Source: Rhizophagus irregularis (Eukaryota > Glomeromycota > Glomeromycetes > Glomerales > Glomeraceae). Taken from it: 64,000 nucleotides of DNA. Every line of letters begins with the position of its first letter. The first letter of the stretch is position 1. The notes beneath the pieces were generated by a model that saw only the letters and a program-made list of their open reading frames with translations, was not told where the DNA came from and made no database searches. Where the stretch lies: NCBI RefSeq assembly GCF_026210795.1, contig NC_089452.1, positions 1,240,001-1,304,000 on the forward strand, written 5' to 3'. This document shows positions 1-12,110 of the stretch, piece after piece. The position numbers were made by a program, and so were the translations under genes.

Positions 1-1362
1 AGAATTATGATATTCTTTAATTATTCTTTCTGCTTTATATTTTTCTATCAATTCTACTTCATCTATCATCTGATTTAATTGTAATGACATAGGATTCCTA
101 CCTTTCCAATTATCAAAAAATAATTTTAAAGATTCTAAATTGAATATTGAATGATTATAAAATTTAAATTTAGACAAACTAATTGGTGAAGAACTAGTTA
201 ATATTTCAAATAATTTGTTCCAATCAAACATATCTGCTGTAATACTCATAATAAATAACCCATTCAAATTTTGACAGCTAACTAATAAATTTTCTAATTC
301 TAAAATATTACTACTTCTTAACATCAATCTAAGATATTTAAGTTTTGGACTATTTTGATAAATTACTTGAATAATTCTTTTGTTATTAATTTCATTATTA
401 TCTATATAAGAAAAAATACTTATTTCAACGAGATGTCCACTTGTATTTTCGATCAAACTTATTAAAAATTTGATTGGAACGTGCTTAACTCTTAAAATTT
501 GTAAGGAAGGTAAAGATATATCTTCTAAACAATTACATGCCCCATGATTATTATTATACAATTCTAATATTCTTAAATTAATAAAAGATGAAAGAATTTT
601 AGTTGTAGGTTGTTTCGTTATCTTAAAATATTGTATTGTATCTGCATGTTTAATCAACGAATTTTCAAGAGCCTCGCGAAATGATTCATCCCGATATTGT
701 CTATAATTATCTAATAAACGAAATTTTAATAATTTTTTCTGGTTATCAATTAATTTAACAATTCCATGATTGCTATATTTTGCTTTAATAATAAGTTCTA
801 ATTCTTTAATTGATTTACATATTCCTGTTAATCCAGATAATATATCATCATACATTTTAGTGTTACAACTAAGATATTCAATATCTGAAAGTGAGTATTT
901 TGCTCCAGAAATAAGATGTAATGGATAATCAAATTTATAAGGTATATATAGATGTGTAAATCTTGTATTTCCATTAATAAAAAGATTAAGTATTTCGTCT
1001 CTAACAATCATTACTTCAGATTTATCGAAAACATTATTAATTATACTTTGAATTACATTTAAATTTAAATGTTTACAAAAATTAACATAGTTAATCAAAG
1101 GTCTCTGATAGGAAATTTTCAATGAACATTTTTGATTCAAATTATTTTTTGACTCATCTGATAAATGTGAAATTATTATATTTAATAATGATTTTTCTTT
1201 TTCATTTCCCTCTTTTAAGAATTTCCAAGGATTTTTCCATAGAATCGGAATCGTTATTTCGGAAAAAGTTTTATTAACTGATAGACATGAACAAAGAGTC
1301 TTTTCATCATCTTGTAATTCTTCCAATATTAAACAAACAATGTCTCTAATTAACTTGGACAT
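1..1362 (-). CDS. F-box/LRR-type protein, partial (C-terminus outside window)
   Basis: I read an open frame of 454 codons with no stop from the ATG at 1362-1360 to the window edge. The N-terminus begins MSKLIRDIVCLILEEL and continues with a short 'DDEKTLCSCLSVNK' and 'ILWKNPW' stretch. This is the usual start of the large F-box family in Rhizophagus, where the F-box binds Skp1 of an SCF ubiquitin ligase and the remainder is irregular leucine-rich repeats that select a substrate. Leucine/isoleucine-rich segments with cysteines and asparagines recur through residues 150-450, as expected for degenerate LRRs. No intron is needed in the visible part. The A+T-rich stretch just upstream (1363-1420) is a plausible promoter. 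The substrate is unknown. The family assignment rests on remembered resemblance, not a search. Confidence 0.75.
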   Translation of the reverse strand, partial: MSKLIRDIVCLILEELQDDEKTLCSCLSVNKTFSEITIPILWKNPWKFLKEGNEKEKSLLNIIISHLSDESKNNLNQKCSLKISYQRPLINYVNFCKHLNLNVIQSIINNVFDKSEVMIVRDEILNLFINGNTRFTHLYIPYKFDYPLHLISGAKYSLSDIEYLSCNTKMYDDILSGLTGICKSIKELELIIKAKYSNHGIVKLIDNQKKLLKFRLLDNYRQYRDESFREALENSLIKHADTIQYFKITKQPTTKILSSFINLRILELYNNNHGACNCLEDISLPSLQILRVKHVPIKFLISLIENTSGHLVEISIFSYIDNNEINNKRIIQVIYQNSPKLKYLRLMLRSSNILELENLLVSCQNLNGLFIMSITADMFDWNKLFEILTSSSPISLSKFKFYNHSIFNLESLKLFFDNWKGRNPMSLQLNQMIDEVELIEKYKAERIIKEYHNS

Positions 1363-1773
1363 TTTATTTATTTTTTTTTTATAAAAAAAAAAATTGTAAT
1401 TTGAAAAGGCGCATCGAATGACATTTTATTAATGTTGACTTGTATGTTGTACATCCCGTTACGGGTATCAAATGTATCACGTAACTTTATTTTTTTTTTT
1501 TTGATAATGATAATGAAAAAGATTTGCGGCTGAAAAGGTGAAAAGGCACTCAGCCCCAGGATCTGCGGCAGATCATTTATTTCAAATTTCTAAATTTAAC
1601 ATTATTGTGCATACGCCATATTTTGCAGCAAACAAACTGTACAACATAATACAATTTTTAATCAGATTTTTTTTTTTTACATATAATATATATTGCAAAA
1701 TTAGAAACTAATCTTTTATTAAATGAGAATATAAAATTATTCTTTTGCCAAACTATTACAATAAATTTAGGCG

Positions 1774-2668
1774 AGTTGATCAAATACTTCTTGTTCAGAT
1801 TTGTCAAAAGATATTATTGAATGATCATTATAGTCCGCAAGACCTTAAGATTCTTATGGCCATCGGCTAAAATGCAAGTTGCGAAGGCGTAAATATTCCT
1901 TTTTTAGTCCGGAACATAGCGATATGTTTTGTCGATGGTGACACAAAAAGTGTCCGTTTGTTCTCCCTATTTGACTTCAAGAAGACGTATCTAATATTTC
2001 TTTTTTTTTCTAGGGCGCTCTAAGAACGCTAGTTTCTTATACAAACTGGACTTGAAAGGTAAATTGGGAGGGGAAAGAAGTATGTTTTCTTTTTTTTATT
2101 TTAGAAATATTTTTAATGTTTCATTTTTATTTGTTTTCTAGAAATACGATATTTCTTGTACAAATCAGACTTAAAAAGGGTATGTGTCTTATTTTTTTTA
2201 TTTAATTGATTTAAAAACGTTACTAACATTCATTCCTCTTATTTTTTTATAGAATCTGCTTGGACTTTTAGCAATTAATTATATTGGGAGAATTATGTAG
2301 TTAAATGGAAATGAAAATGGAAATGAGTGTAACTATATTTTTTTTTATTTTTTTTTATCTTATTTGCTAATCTCGTTTCATTTGTTGATTTTCTATTTAC
2401 GTTGTAATAAGAATTTATTTGTACAAATACGACAATTCAAGGTCAAAATGTTCGGAAATACAACATTCGCCTAGAGAAAACCTTTCTCTTGCGCTCGTTT
2501 AAAAATGGGTTGTTAATTGTACTGAAGTTCCCTCGTGTCGTAGTTAGGATACGTAAGAGTAACGAACCCGCAACGTACAAGAGCCTGTTTCACCTCAACC
2601 TGCTTGGAAAAGTTAGTGATGACTCTATCCTTTGCGGAATACATTTTCAACCTGGGTATCAATTTTGA
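1774..2668 (+). pseudogene. Remnants of a spliced, unidentified gene
   Basis: This stretch is richer in G+C than its surroundings and holds several coding-like pieces. A frame from about 1775 to 1990 reads almost continuously, with one internal TAA near 1868 (including VNIPFLVRNIAICFVDGDTK). Two short exon-like segments, ending about 2059 and 2180, are each preceded by a T-rich tract plus TAG and followed by a GT donor (GTAAAT, GTATGT). They encode similar peptides (SFLYKLDLK and YFLYKSDLK). A third open frame of 85 codons without ATG lies at 2411-2668 (ending GIHFQPGYQF). The pieces do not join into one clean frame, so this is either a decayed gene or a multi-intron gene that I could not solve. 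No family was recognised. Confidence 0.3.
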
Positions 2669-5350
2669 TAGTGAACAGCTACCAATTTAACATAATAAAT
2701 TTAATTTTTAATTACACTTTACAACACTGTATAAATTTCAGTAAATATAAAATATTTTATTTGAAAATTCTTTTCATTTAATAAATCAAAAGCACAAATT
2801 GAATTACATGAATATTCTATTAAAACTAATCATAATTCTTAGGTTTAATTTCTATCCAAGCGTAATGTCAAACTTAATGTCAAGGCATAGTGATGCGAGT
2901 GTTCCTTGATATTTATTAGACTCAAATTCATGAAAAACACCATCCAGAATTATTTAGAAATTACAAGTAAATTTACGATATATAATTTCACATAAATCAA
3001 ATAAATATAATGTTTTCATTTGTACTACGTTAATAAAAAAAGAAGACCTTATTGTGCGACACGTGCCAGATGTCTGAAATAAACATTTATATAATATATA
3101 ATAATAGTAAATAAACTTTATTGATTGATTGATTGATTTATATTTTACGTAGTTTTATTAGATTTGGATTAGTTTTACCAGTTTCTTTGGATAGTTTTAC
3201 CAGTTCGGATGATTTTACCAGTTTTACGTTTTGGAAAATAAAAAAATATATCGGAAACAGTTTTACCAGGTTTCAGCTTTGCAGTTTTGCAGTTTGGAAA
3301 CTACTATTAAGATTAAGGCAGCATCTTTAGCAAAATTCTGTAATTTGGTGAAATATGAATCAATATTTATCTTAAAAATGTATATTTTTTTCTTTTCCTT
3401 TGACATTCAACTAAGTATACTAGCCAATTAAATTTATCGTTGTTGAATACCAGATAATAAATTTTACATTTCTTAAATAAATGGACTCTTTTTTCATTCC
3501 CTATTAAAAAGATCATTTGAACATATTATTATAGATAATATCCAACTGAAAAATAATTTAAAAGTGATATAAAAATTTGTACTTTTAAAGTTTTATACAA
3601 TATTAAATAGTTAATAATTTAATGAATATTCATGATATTATAATTTAACCAATAAAAAATAAATATATGGTATTTGATTTATTTTCAGAAAAATAATAAT
3701 ACAAAAGTCACATAAAAGCCTTGATCTATACTAATTACTTATCTATCAACTTGTATGAAACAACAAAATTTTTTAAATGATTGAAGTATGGATTTGGTCA
3801 TTAAATTTAAATGTTCTAAACAAATTACAATTGAAAATAAAAATATAAATAAACATTGTTTCAATAATATAATTGTTCTACTTATATTTAATATTGTAAA
3901 AAACTGTAAAAGACTCGTAAAAGTACGTACTACTTGTAAATTTTTTATCGGAAAAATTTTTTATAAATTATTCAAAATTATTCATTTTATTAAACATTTT
4001 CTTAAACAATACCAAATCTTGATCTTCATACAAGATTATAAGAAAAAAAATCATATACTTTTTAACCATTATAAATTTTTTAATCAATATTCTATTTATT
4101 TTTACTTATTTTTGGTGAAAATTAATTTGATCTTAAAGGATTATAAGAATCTATATAACTAAAAATTTGTCTGATGTTTGGATTAGTCTCCGCATAAATA
4201 ATTTGAATTGTGTAACTTGAAACATAATTAAAACCTGTGACATGCCTCCGCCTAATCATTTATGGTCAAAACTATCCGATCCGTATAATCAAGAAATTTT
4301 TTTAAATTTCATTTTTTTTTTCAAACCGAAAAAATTTTTTGATCCCTTTTCTTTCGGTTTATTTTTTTTTTCAACCCGAAAAATTTTTAATTTTTTTCCA
4401 AAACTGAAAAAATTATTTTTTAAATAATCCCATTGTTTCGGTCTTTTTAAGATCGAATTTTTTTTTTTTGATTTTTTTTTGACCGTATTGTTATTTTTTT
4501 AAAAAAATATTTTTTTTCACTCTTTTTGGACCGAATTATTGTCCTTTTTTTCGGTACTTTTTTTTCGGATTCCTTTTTTTTGGAAACTTCCCTTTTTTTA
4601 AACCAATTTCTTTTTCTTTTTCTTTCAATTTTTTATTATTATTAAATAAAGAAATAAAATACTATATTAAATACATTTTAAAAAATCAACATAACATGTA
4701 GGAAAATTGACCGACGTTGATAGAAAGATAATTAAGACTTTTTCGATTAAATTGAACGCTGGATAAATAGTTTGATTTAAAAATCAAAAAACAAATTGAT
4801 ATTTTACCAATTAATTGAAAAAATTATTGATTTAATAATAGATTATCAAATCCATATCCGGAATTTTCTAAATAATCACTAGATTTTGAATAAAGAACTT
4901 AATTCAAATGGTTTAGTTAAATTAATAATTTATTCGAGTAAAATGAGTATCAAAAGAATAATAATAAATGAAATGAAACAATTAGTTATAAGTTTAAGAT
5001 TGACGTAATATAAAATAATAAGAAATAATTAGTATAGTACTATTTTCATAATATTAAAGTTTTTTCGAAAATACTTCTAAAAAATTAATTGATAATTATT
5101 TTTTCACAATCCCTTAATTATTCCGAATTTCATCCTAGACTCAAACGTCAAATCATAGCTACATTATTGTAAATATAATTTATATCATTCTAATATTATA
5201 ATATAATTTAATACATATTATTTTATTATTTTTTGCTAACTAATTATTACCATATTAAATCCTAATTATAAACAAAGAACTACCGTAACCATCTTTAATT
5301 TACTTAGTATTACATTATAATACTAAATTTTTCCACTTAAACAAATTCAT
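2669..5350. other. Long non-coding stretch with low-complexity repeats
   Basis: I saw no convincing gene. It contains a short TTGA tandem (about 3119-3138), a cluster of five decayed 'agttttaccag' units (3150-3270), a region matching the flank of the second Sel1-kinase gene (3325-3900), and a T-rich block at 4290-4640 in which 'ttcgg' and 'ccgaaaaa' alternate with poly-T. The longest open frame (3788-4162) lies in the duplicated flank and is asparagine/lysine/isoleucine-rich, so it is probably not a gene. Confidence 0.6.
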
Positions 5351-5351
5351 T

Positions 5352-5384
5352 AGTTCCGGTGCGAAGCAACGGGTGATTGCTAGT
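5352..5384 (+). mobile_element. Helitron-type 3' terminus
   Basis: The sequence ccggtgcgaagcaacggg (5356-5373) can fold into a short hairpin (CCG/CGG and TGC/GCA around a GAA loop). Seven bases later comes CTAG followed by T (5380-5384). A 3' hairpin a few bases before CTRR, inserted before T, is the signature of Helitron rolling-circle transposons. I found no RepHel coding sequence and could not fix the 5' end, so this would be a non-autonomous or truncated copy. Confidence 0.45.
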
Positions 5385-5664
5385 AATATACTATTAAAAA
5401 ATTAATTTGATTACCTAATTTAGTTGATAAGATTTATGTAATGTAAAGTAAAGATGTATTTTAAAAAAATCCTATAATCATTTGTGGTATAATTGATGAT
5501 CATATTTAGCTTAATTTATGATGGAAAAAAAAAATCTTAAATAATTTTTTTGTTTTTAATTTGTCATACTACCTCTGTTAATTAACTTATTAAAATAGTA
5601 GCTTAACTTAAATATATATATATATAATTTGCCTTACTAATCATGTAATATATTTTCTATTCTT

Positions 5665-8600
5665 TTAGAACTTAGATTTAGACATTTCTGTTTTTATACT
5701 CAGATCTTTTAATGGTGTAATTGTAATTTCACAATCCATGCACTCAGAAATATCATTGACTAGAATTTCAGTAAGTTTACGACTTGTATAATATGCTTGT
5801 AGATGATATTGGATAATAGAGAAATTTTCTTGTTCTTGTACTAAAGCTTTGCTTGCTTCTACAAATTCCAATATATCATTTAAATGTTCAGGTAAATATT
5901 TATGTTTTCCATCACAATCTCCATATCCATTCATTATATAATAATAATTAATACATTCAATCCAATTAGACACAATATATTCAAGTGACGTTATAGTTGG
6001 TCTATTGGAAGGATCTGAATCCCAACATTTTTTCATTAAATCTACATAACATTTTGGAGTATTTTCTATAATTTCAGGACGTTCCCCTTCACAAATACTT
6101 AAGACAAGATGATGATCATATACTTTATTTTTAAATGGTGGAATTCCGGATATAAATTCCCACATTATCATTGAAAAACTATAAATATCACTTGCTGGGG
6201 TATAGGGTTTATTTCTCAAAATTTCAGGTGCCATATAAGGTAAAACTCCACAAACTTCATTATCATTATTATCATCATTTATAGGTTTACATAATCCTAA
6301 ATCAATAATAAATATCTCATTGTAATTGTTTGACATTAAAATATTACCATCATGAAAATCACCATGAGTTAAATTTGATTCATGAATTACTTTAAGTCCT
6401 GATATAATGTTTTTCAATAACTGTAGCCTATCTTGCCACTTAAATTTAATTATATCAGATAAACAATTTCTTAAACTTCCTTTCTTTGCATAACTCATAA
6501 CTATTATATATTTTAAGTTATTTGGATCTTGAGTAATTCCAAAGAATTGAATAAATTTTGAAAGTGATTTTTTCTGACAATTATAATGATATTTCCACTA
6601 CATAAATGAATAAAAAATTATTAAATTTTTTGCAAAAGTAAATAGACTTTGCCATTAATACAAATACTATACCTCATCCAGAAATTTATTATCTAAACTT
6701 GATGAATTATTAAGTATTTTAAGAACAACCTCATAACACGCTTGTCTATTCCATCGTTGTTTATCAAAATTCCAACCACAAATAGGCCCATCTGACCAGA
6801 TAGCTTTGTAAATTTCACTAAATCCTCCTTTATCATAGTAATTAATACTTGACAAATTATTATAAGGTATCCACTCTAAAATTTCATAACTATTTTTAGC
6901 ATTAATTTGTGCTTCTTGAATAAATTTATCAATAAATTCATTTTTACTAGTCTAATTTGAAAAATATTTTTGGAATCGTTTAGCATTACATTGTTGGCAC
7001 CATTGGTAATCAGTATATGGTTGCTTACACTCATTACATAATCCAACTTCACTCTTAGAATTTATCTGGTTTTTTTCTACTGCTATTTGATGCCAATAAG
7101 AGGCTCTTTCTAAATTCTTTTCTGTTCCTTCCCCATTTCTATAATATGTAGCTAAACAAGATATTGCCTCAATATCTCCTTTTTCTGCTGCTTTTTGACA
7201 CCAATGAAAGGCTTTTTCTAAATTCTTTTCTATTCCTTCTCCATTATAATAAATTTCGGCTAAACTAAACATCGAATAAATATTTCCTTTTTCTGCTGCT
7301 TTCTGATACCAAAGAATGGCTTTTTCTAAATTCTTTTCTGTTCCTTTTCCATTTCTATAAATCATGGCCAAGCCAAACATTGCATGAATATGACCATTTT
7401 CTGCTGCTTTCTGAAACAAATGAAAGAATTTTTCAAAATCATTTTCTGTTCCTTCTCCCAAAAAATAGAGTTTGGCTAAAACAAACATTGCTCCAATATG
7501 ATCTTTTTCTGCTGCTTTTTGACACCAATGAAGGGCTTTTTCTAAATTCATTTCTGTTCCTTCTCCATTTTCGTAATGTATGGCTAAATTAAACATTGCA
7601 TCAATATGACCATTTTCTGCTGCTTTTTGATGCCAATGAAAGGCTTTTTCAAAATTTTTTTCTATTCCTTCTCCTTTATAATAGAAAATGCCTAAATTAA
7701 ACATTGCATCAATATGACCATTTTCTGCTGCTTTTTGCTGCCAATAAAAGTATTTTTCAAAATTTTTTTCTATTCCTTCTCCTTTATAATAGAAAATGCT
7801 TAAATTAAACATTGCAATAATATAACCATTTTCTGCTGCTTTTTGCTGCCAATAAAAGTATTTTTCAAAATTTTTTTCTGTTCCATCTCCTTTCAAATAA
7901 CATATAGATAAATTAAACATTGCATCTTCATCACCACCTTCTGCTGCTTTTTGATACAAATAAAAGGCTTTTTCAAAATTCCTTTCTATTCCTTCTCCAT
8001 TATAATAATATAGATTAGCTAAATTAAACATTGCCAAAATATCATCTTTTTCTGCTGCTTTTTGACACCAATGAAAGGCTTTTTCTAAATTCCTTTCTGT
8101 TCCTTTCCCATTTCTATAATATGTAGCTAAACGAGACATTGCATCAATATTTCCTTTTTCTGCTGCTTTTTGATACCAATGAAAGGCTTCTTCTAAATTC
8201 TTTTCTGTTCCTTTTCCATTTTCATGATATCTTGCTAAATTATACATTACAACTTCATCACCACCTTTTACTGCTTTTGATACCAATAAAAAGCCTTTTC
8301 AAAATTCTTTTCGGTCACTTCCCCTTTTTCATAACATATGGCTAAATTATTCATTGCCTTTTTATTTCCACCTTCTGCTGCTTTTTGATACCAATAAAAG
8401 GCTTTTTCTGAATTTTTTTCTGTTCCTTCTCCATCTGAATAACATGCAGCCAAATTAAACATTGCACCAATGTAATCTTTTTCTGCTGCCTTCTGAAACC
8501 AATAAAAGGCTTTTTCTAAATTTTTTTCTGTTCCTTCTCCATTATAATAGAAGCAAGCTAAATTAAACATTGCTTTCTCATCCTCATTCTCCGCTGCTTT

Positions 8601-9164
8601 TTGATACCAATAAAAGGCTTTTTCAAAATTCTTTTCTGTTCCTTTTCCATTTGTATAACATATGGCTAAATTAAACATTGCAATAATTTGATCTTTTTCT
8701 GCTGCTTTTTGATACCAATAAAAGGCTGTTTCTAAGTTTTTTTCTGTTCCTTCTCCATTGTAATAACATATGGCTAAATTATTCATTGCTACAGTATGGT
8801 CTTTCTCTGCTGCTTTCTGATACAAATGAATGGCTTTTTCAAAATTCTTTTCTATTCCTTCTCCATTATAATGAATTTTGGCTAAATCAAACATTGAATC
8901 AATATGATTTTTTTCTGCTGCTTTTTGATACCAATGAAAGGCTTTTTCTAAATTCTTTTCTGTTCTTTCTCCATACCTGTAACAGTTGGCTAAATTAAAC
9001 ATTGCTTCTTTATCATTATTTTCTGCTAATTTTTCTAAAGAATTAATACATTCATTACACCATAATTCTTCAGTAAAAAGTATATTGCAATGTAAACAAT
9101 TTTTGGTATATATTGTAACAGTATCTTTATCAGAATTATTTGGTTTGCTAAATTTAGTTCCCAT
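5665..9164 (-). pseudogene. Sel1-repeat / TKL-type protein kinase gene, broken copy
   Basis: Paralogue of the intact gene at 29164-35950. Order from the N-terminus (9164): a cysteine-rich leader with CxxC pairs, about 18 Sel1-like repeats of 36 residues, a second CxxC motif with WCQQC, then a protein kinase domain. Sel1 repeats are alpha-helical protein-binding solenoids. The kinase keeps the Gly-loop (KGGFSEIYKA), HGDFHDGN in place of HRD, DLG in place of DFG, and APE. Two lesions are visible. At about 8276 a run of five A is reduced to four (TATCAAAAGCAG), shifting frame inside a Sel1 repeat. At 6952-6954 a TAG replaces the TGG (Trp) of the paralogue. A 75-bp GT-AG intron (6598-6672) matches the paralogue; the last exon is 6597-5665. 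The frameshift could be an assembly error, but the nonsense codon makes full-length product unlikely. Confidence 0.8.
6598..6672 (-). other. Intron in broken Sel1-kinase gene
   Basis: On the minus strand the exon ends GATGAG, then GTATAG opens and TAG closes a 75-bp intron before TGGAAATATCA. The same phase-0 position and flanking codons occur in the intact paralogue (30064-30139). Confidence 0.8.
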
Positions 9165-9341
9165 TGATTATTTAGAAATTTGTTTTTACTGGAAATAAAA
9201 TTTTATTTTTTCTAGACAAATTTTTTAGATAAAATTTTTTTTCTTATTTGCCCTATATAAATTTTTTAGAAAATTGAAAAAATTTTTTATAGGGTTACTG
9301 TAGTACATCATAAATGAGCTACTAAAAAGGAATATTTTTTT

Positions 9342-9500
9342 GAACAAATAGAATTGTGACATAAAATTTCACAAACTAATTATTTATTTTTTAGAACAAA
9401 TAGAGTTGTGACATAAAATTTCACAAACAAATAATAATTTATCTTTTGAACAAGTAGAGTTGACATATAATTTCACAAACAAATAATAATTTTATTTTTT
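9342..9500. repeat. Three tandem ~53-bp units upstream of broken Sel1-kinase
   Basis: Units starting at 9342, 9394 and 9448 share 'gaacaaatagagttgtgac' followed by 'ataaaatttcacaaac'. The intact paralogue has only one related unit at about 36060, so the 5' region expanded in copy 1. Confidence 0.7.
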
Positions 9501-9504
9501 CGGG

Positions 9505-10883
9505 CCGTATTATTTCGGTGCACTGATGTGCATTAACGAGTGACAAATTTCCAGTATCACCATCACTTTTTCCCACCCACGTGATTTTTGTGGCGTTTAA
9601 ATTTAATTGGCTCAATTTCAATTGAGTTGGTCGGTAGTTTTGCGTGTAACATTTGTCAGAAAAAAAAAACCACAAAAAAAAAAAAATTTTTTTTCTTAAA
9701 ATATTATATAAAATAAAATTATTTTATTACTTTTACAAGAAAAACAATTAAAAAATAACTCTCTTACACTTTTAATCATATTAAATTCAATAAACAAATA
9801 AATAAAAACTTTTTAAAAATACTCAAGCTAGCTTGATAAATATTAACATATAGACAGTTCTACACCTGTTGAATAACATTACTTAATCTCCAAAGACATG
9901 TTTTATTTAACAAAAGTACCAAAATTACGCTAAAAGTGAAAATACCACTCACGCGCAAGTGGCCCAGTAATTCTATACAAAAATATTAATATTTTTACAA
10001 ATATTCAAGATATTTTGATAAAATTAATATTTAAGTAGCCCCATACCCATTGAATAGCATTATTTAAGATTCCTAGACCTACTTCATTTAACTAAAGCAT
10101 CAAAATTACACTATAAAATTAAAAATAAATGTAAACAATTAATTTTATTATTCCATACCTGTTAAATAACTACTTAGTCCACTCAAGTCTGTCATTTCAA
10201 AATTAATAATATAAATTCTAAAAAAAAGTAAAAAGAACGTATTTAATGTAAATAAAAGTCATTTACAGCTTCATAAAAATATTATATGCTTAAGCTTTTC
10301 AAAAAATTTTTATTTTTTTTATTATTTAATGAATTTATAAAAGTATAAAACATTATTTTAACGTGAAAAAAAAAGGAATAAGAAAAAAAGGAGAGTTTTA
10401 TTTATTTTATTTTATTTTACTTTAGAAGTGTGGTTAAACTAATCAGACCATTATACAGAAAGGGACAGCTGAAGCTTAGCTAAACTATATAGAGAAGTCT
10501 AAGTTAGAGAAAACGCCCGAACATGATCGAGTCGGACCCACCCTTCAGAAAAAATTCTGCAGCATGGAATAACTATGCTGCCAGCTGAGTTAAAATAATA
10601 AAACAAGAAAAAAACAGCCTAATCTATAACAAATGATGAAGGGGTTATATCGTAAAGTAAAAATTATAAAAGTTACATGAATCAGAATAATTTACATTAG
10701 CAAAATCAAGTGAAGACAAATCTATAGTTTTTACATATGAGAGTTGTCTAATTGACGTCTATTATCGTTAAATGGGTTGCTACTTGCTATAGACAAAATG
10801 ATTGTTGTGATTATGTGACGCAAAAGTAAAGTGAATGCGTTATGTATCACATTGACGGTGCTTGTAAGTGGTGAACGATTTCT
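9505..10883. other. Intergenic, with diverged ~182-bp tandem repeat
   Basis: No gene seen. Two and a half diverged tandem units lie at about 9815-10190: 'tactcaag...cttgataaa' is followed by 'ttgaataacatt', then by 'caccaaaattac'-type text, and the pattern restarts about 182 bp later. The stretch 10430-10620 is less AT-rich and may be the 3' part of the LINE remnant that follows on the minus strand. Confidence 0.5.
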
Positions 10884-12110
10884 TCATAATATTACGCTCA
10901 ACTTTCCATTTTCAAATAAATCTTGGTGAAGTTCAAATAAGAATTCATTGATCAGAGCATTGTATTTTTTCTTAGGTATATCAGCTGCTATAAATACTGT
11001 GACTAATTCAGAAGGGACTAGGCTTAAAAATAAAATTGATAAATGTTGATTGGCTTCAATCTTGTGTGGGTGATTCATAAGCTATGCAAAATCACAAGGT
11101 ATAAACTAAGCAGTTTATCAGAATTGATAAGAAATACAGCTTTGAATTTATCTCGATGTTTGACAAATATGCCATGATAATTTGCGTGATACTAGGCCTA
11201 AGGTTGCTTGTCTAAACCTCTTCAAAATCCTACGATTAGTTTCGTCAAAATTTTACTATAGATTTATTATAGTTTCGGCAGAGTTTCGGCAGTTTCGGCA
11301 TTTATAATAAGTTTCGGCAGTTTCGCCTTTCTCCAAAGTTTCGCCAGTTTTTTAATATAACTTTAATATAGTTTCGGCAGAATTTCGCTTTTCGGCGAAA
11401 CGCCATCTTGCCTAAACCCCTAGGTTTCGGCAAGCAACCTTAACTAGGCCAGTCCCAAAAGTGATCATTTGTTTCAGGTTGAGCATTACAGAAGAAATAT
11501 AAAGAAAGATTTTTAATAAATCTGGATAATTTCGCTTAAGTATATCAATAGTTGGTAGTGGGCGCGTAGAGGCTTTAATTTTCCAACTAACGTGTTGACT
11601 ATATAAATTGAGGCTTATAGGACGAGTGAGAGGGTTGTATTTAATCAAATTCTGTGATATTTCCAATCAATAAGGTTATTAAAGTCAATAATAATCATAA
11701 TTTGTTCATCAAATGATGTGATAGATGAAGTTCAAAGCGTTTGAAGTTTACAATCTTTTAATAGCTTTTCGTATATCTCTCCTATTATAATAGAATTGTT
11801 GAACCATAATGTACAATTTTGATCAGGAATTCCTAAATGACTGATATAACTATGAGGTAGAACTGTTCGTTCCTCATTAGCAAGGCGATCGTCAAAATCA
11901 TTGAAGTAATCGTCTGAGTGAGCTTTGACTTTCATAAGGTTGACAACTAGATTTAAAGATTTGATGATATATTTGATATTTTGCCATATGAGTACATTAT
12001 TTTGTTTTTGTAATTTCGGTGTGTATAAATTTGAAAAAGGAGAGAGTTTTGTTAAACAATGAACCAATATATTAGCAGCGCCATATAAGTCACATGAGGT
12101 GGAAATAAGA
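10884..12110 (-). mobile_element. Decayed non-LTR (LINE) retrotransposon 3' fragment
   Basis: Three minus-strand pieces lie in order. 12067-11732 carries an RNase H-like tract (VNLMKVKAHSDDYFNDFDD then RLANEE), 11666-11443 carries 'IDILKRNYPDL', and 11078-10884 carries 'LVPSELVTVF'. These motifs follow one another at the C-terminus of LINE polymerases common in Rhizophagus. The reverse transcriptase core is missing and frames are broken, so it is a dead fragment. A 244-bp MITE has inserted between the second and third pieces. Confidence 0.55.
11199..11442. mobile_element. hAT-type MITE, 244 bp, copy A
   Basis: Terminal inverted repeats TAAGGTTGCTTG / CAAGCAACCTTA are flanked by the 8-bp duplication ACTAGGCC at 11191-11198 and 11443-11450. 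The interior is rich in 'tttcggca' and has no coding capacity. An inverted copy of exactly the same length lies at 20896-21139. An 8-bp duplication is the hallmark of hAT transposases acting in trans. Confidence 0.88.

Larger units (their letters stand above)
3325..9505. repeat. Tandem segmental duplication, copy 1 (Sel1-kinase unit)
   Basis: Downstream flank 3325-3900 resembles 13325-13550, 27470-27770 and 28960-29100 in order. The upstream flank to the 'cgggccgtattattt' block near 9500 resembles 36040-36115. The two kinase genes are in the same orientation, so this is an old direct duplication of gene plus flanks. Copy 1 lacks the LTR element and the 1-kb elements that sit in copy 2. Confidence 0.7.

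Noticed and set aside
3788-4162. 124-codon frame
   Set aside because: The start lies in flank sequence that is duplicated at about 28.96 kb, where no frame is conserved. Composition is only Asn/Lys/Ile/Phe.
4242-4427. 61-codon Phe/Lys-rich frame
   Set aside because: Product of poly-T and poly-A runs in a low-complexity block.
7380-9198. Plus-strand 68-70-codon frames across the Sel1 region
   Set aside because: Antisense shadows of the 108-bp Sel1 repeat; they recur once per repeat unit.
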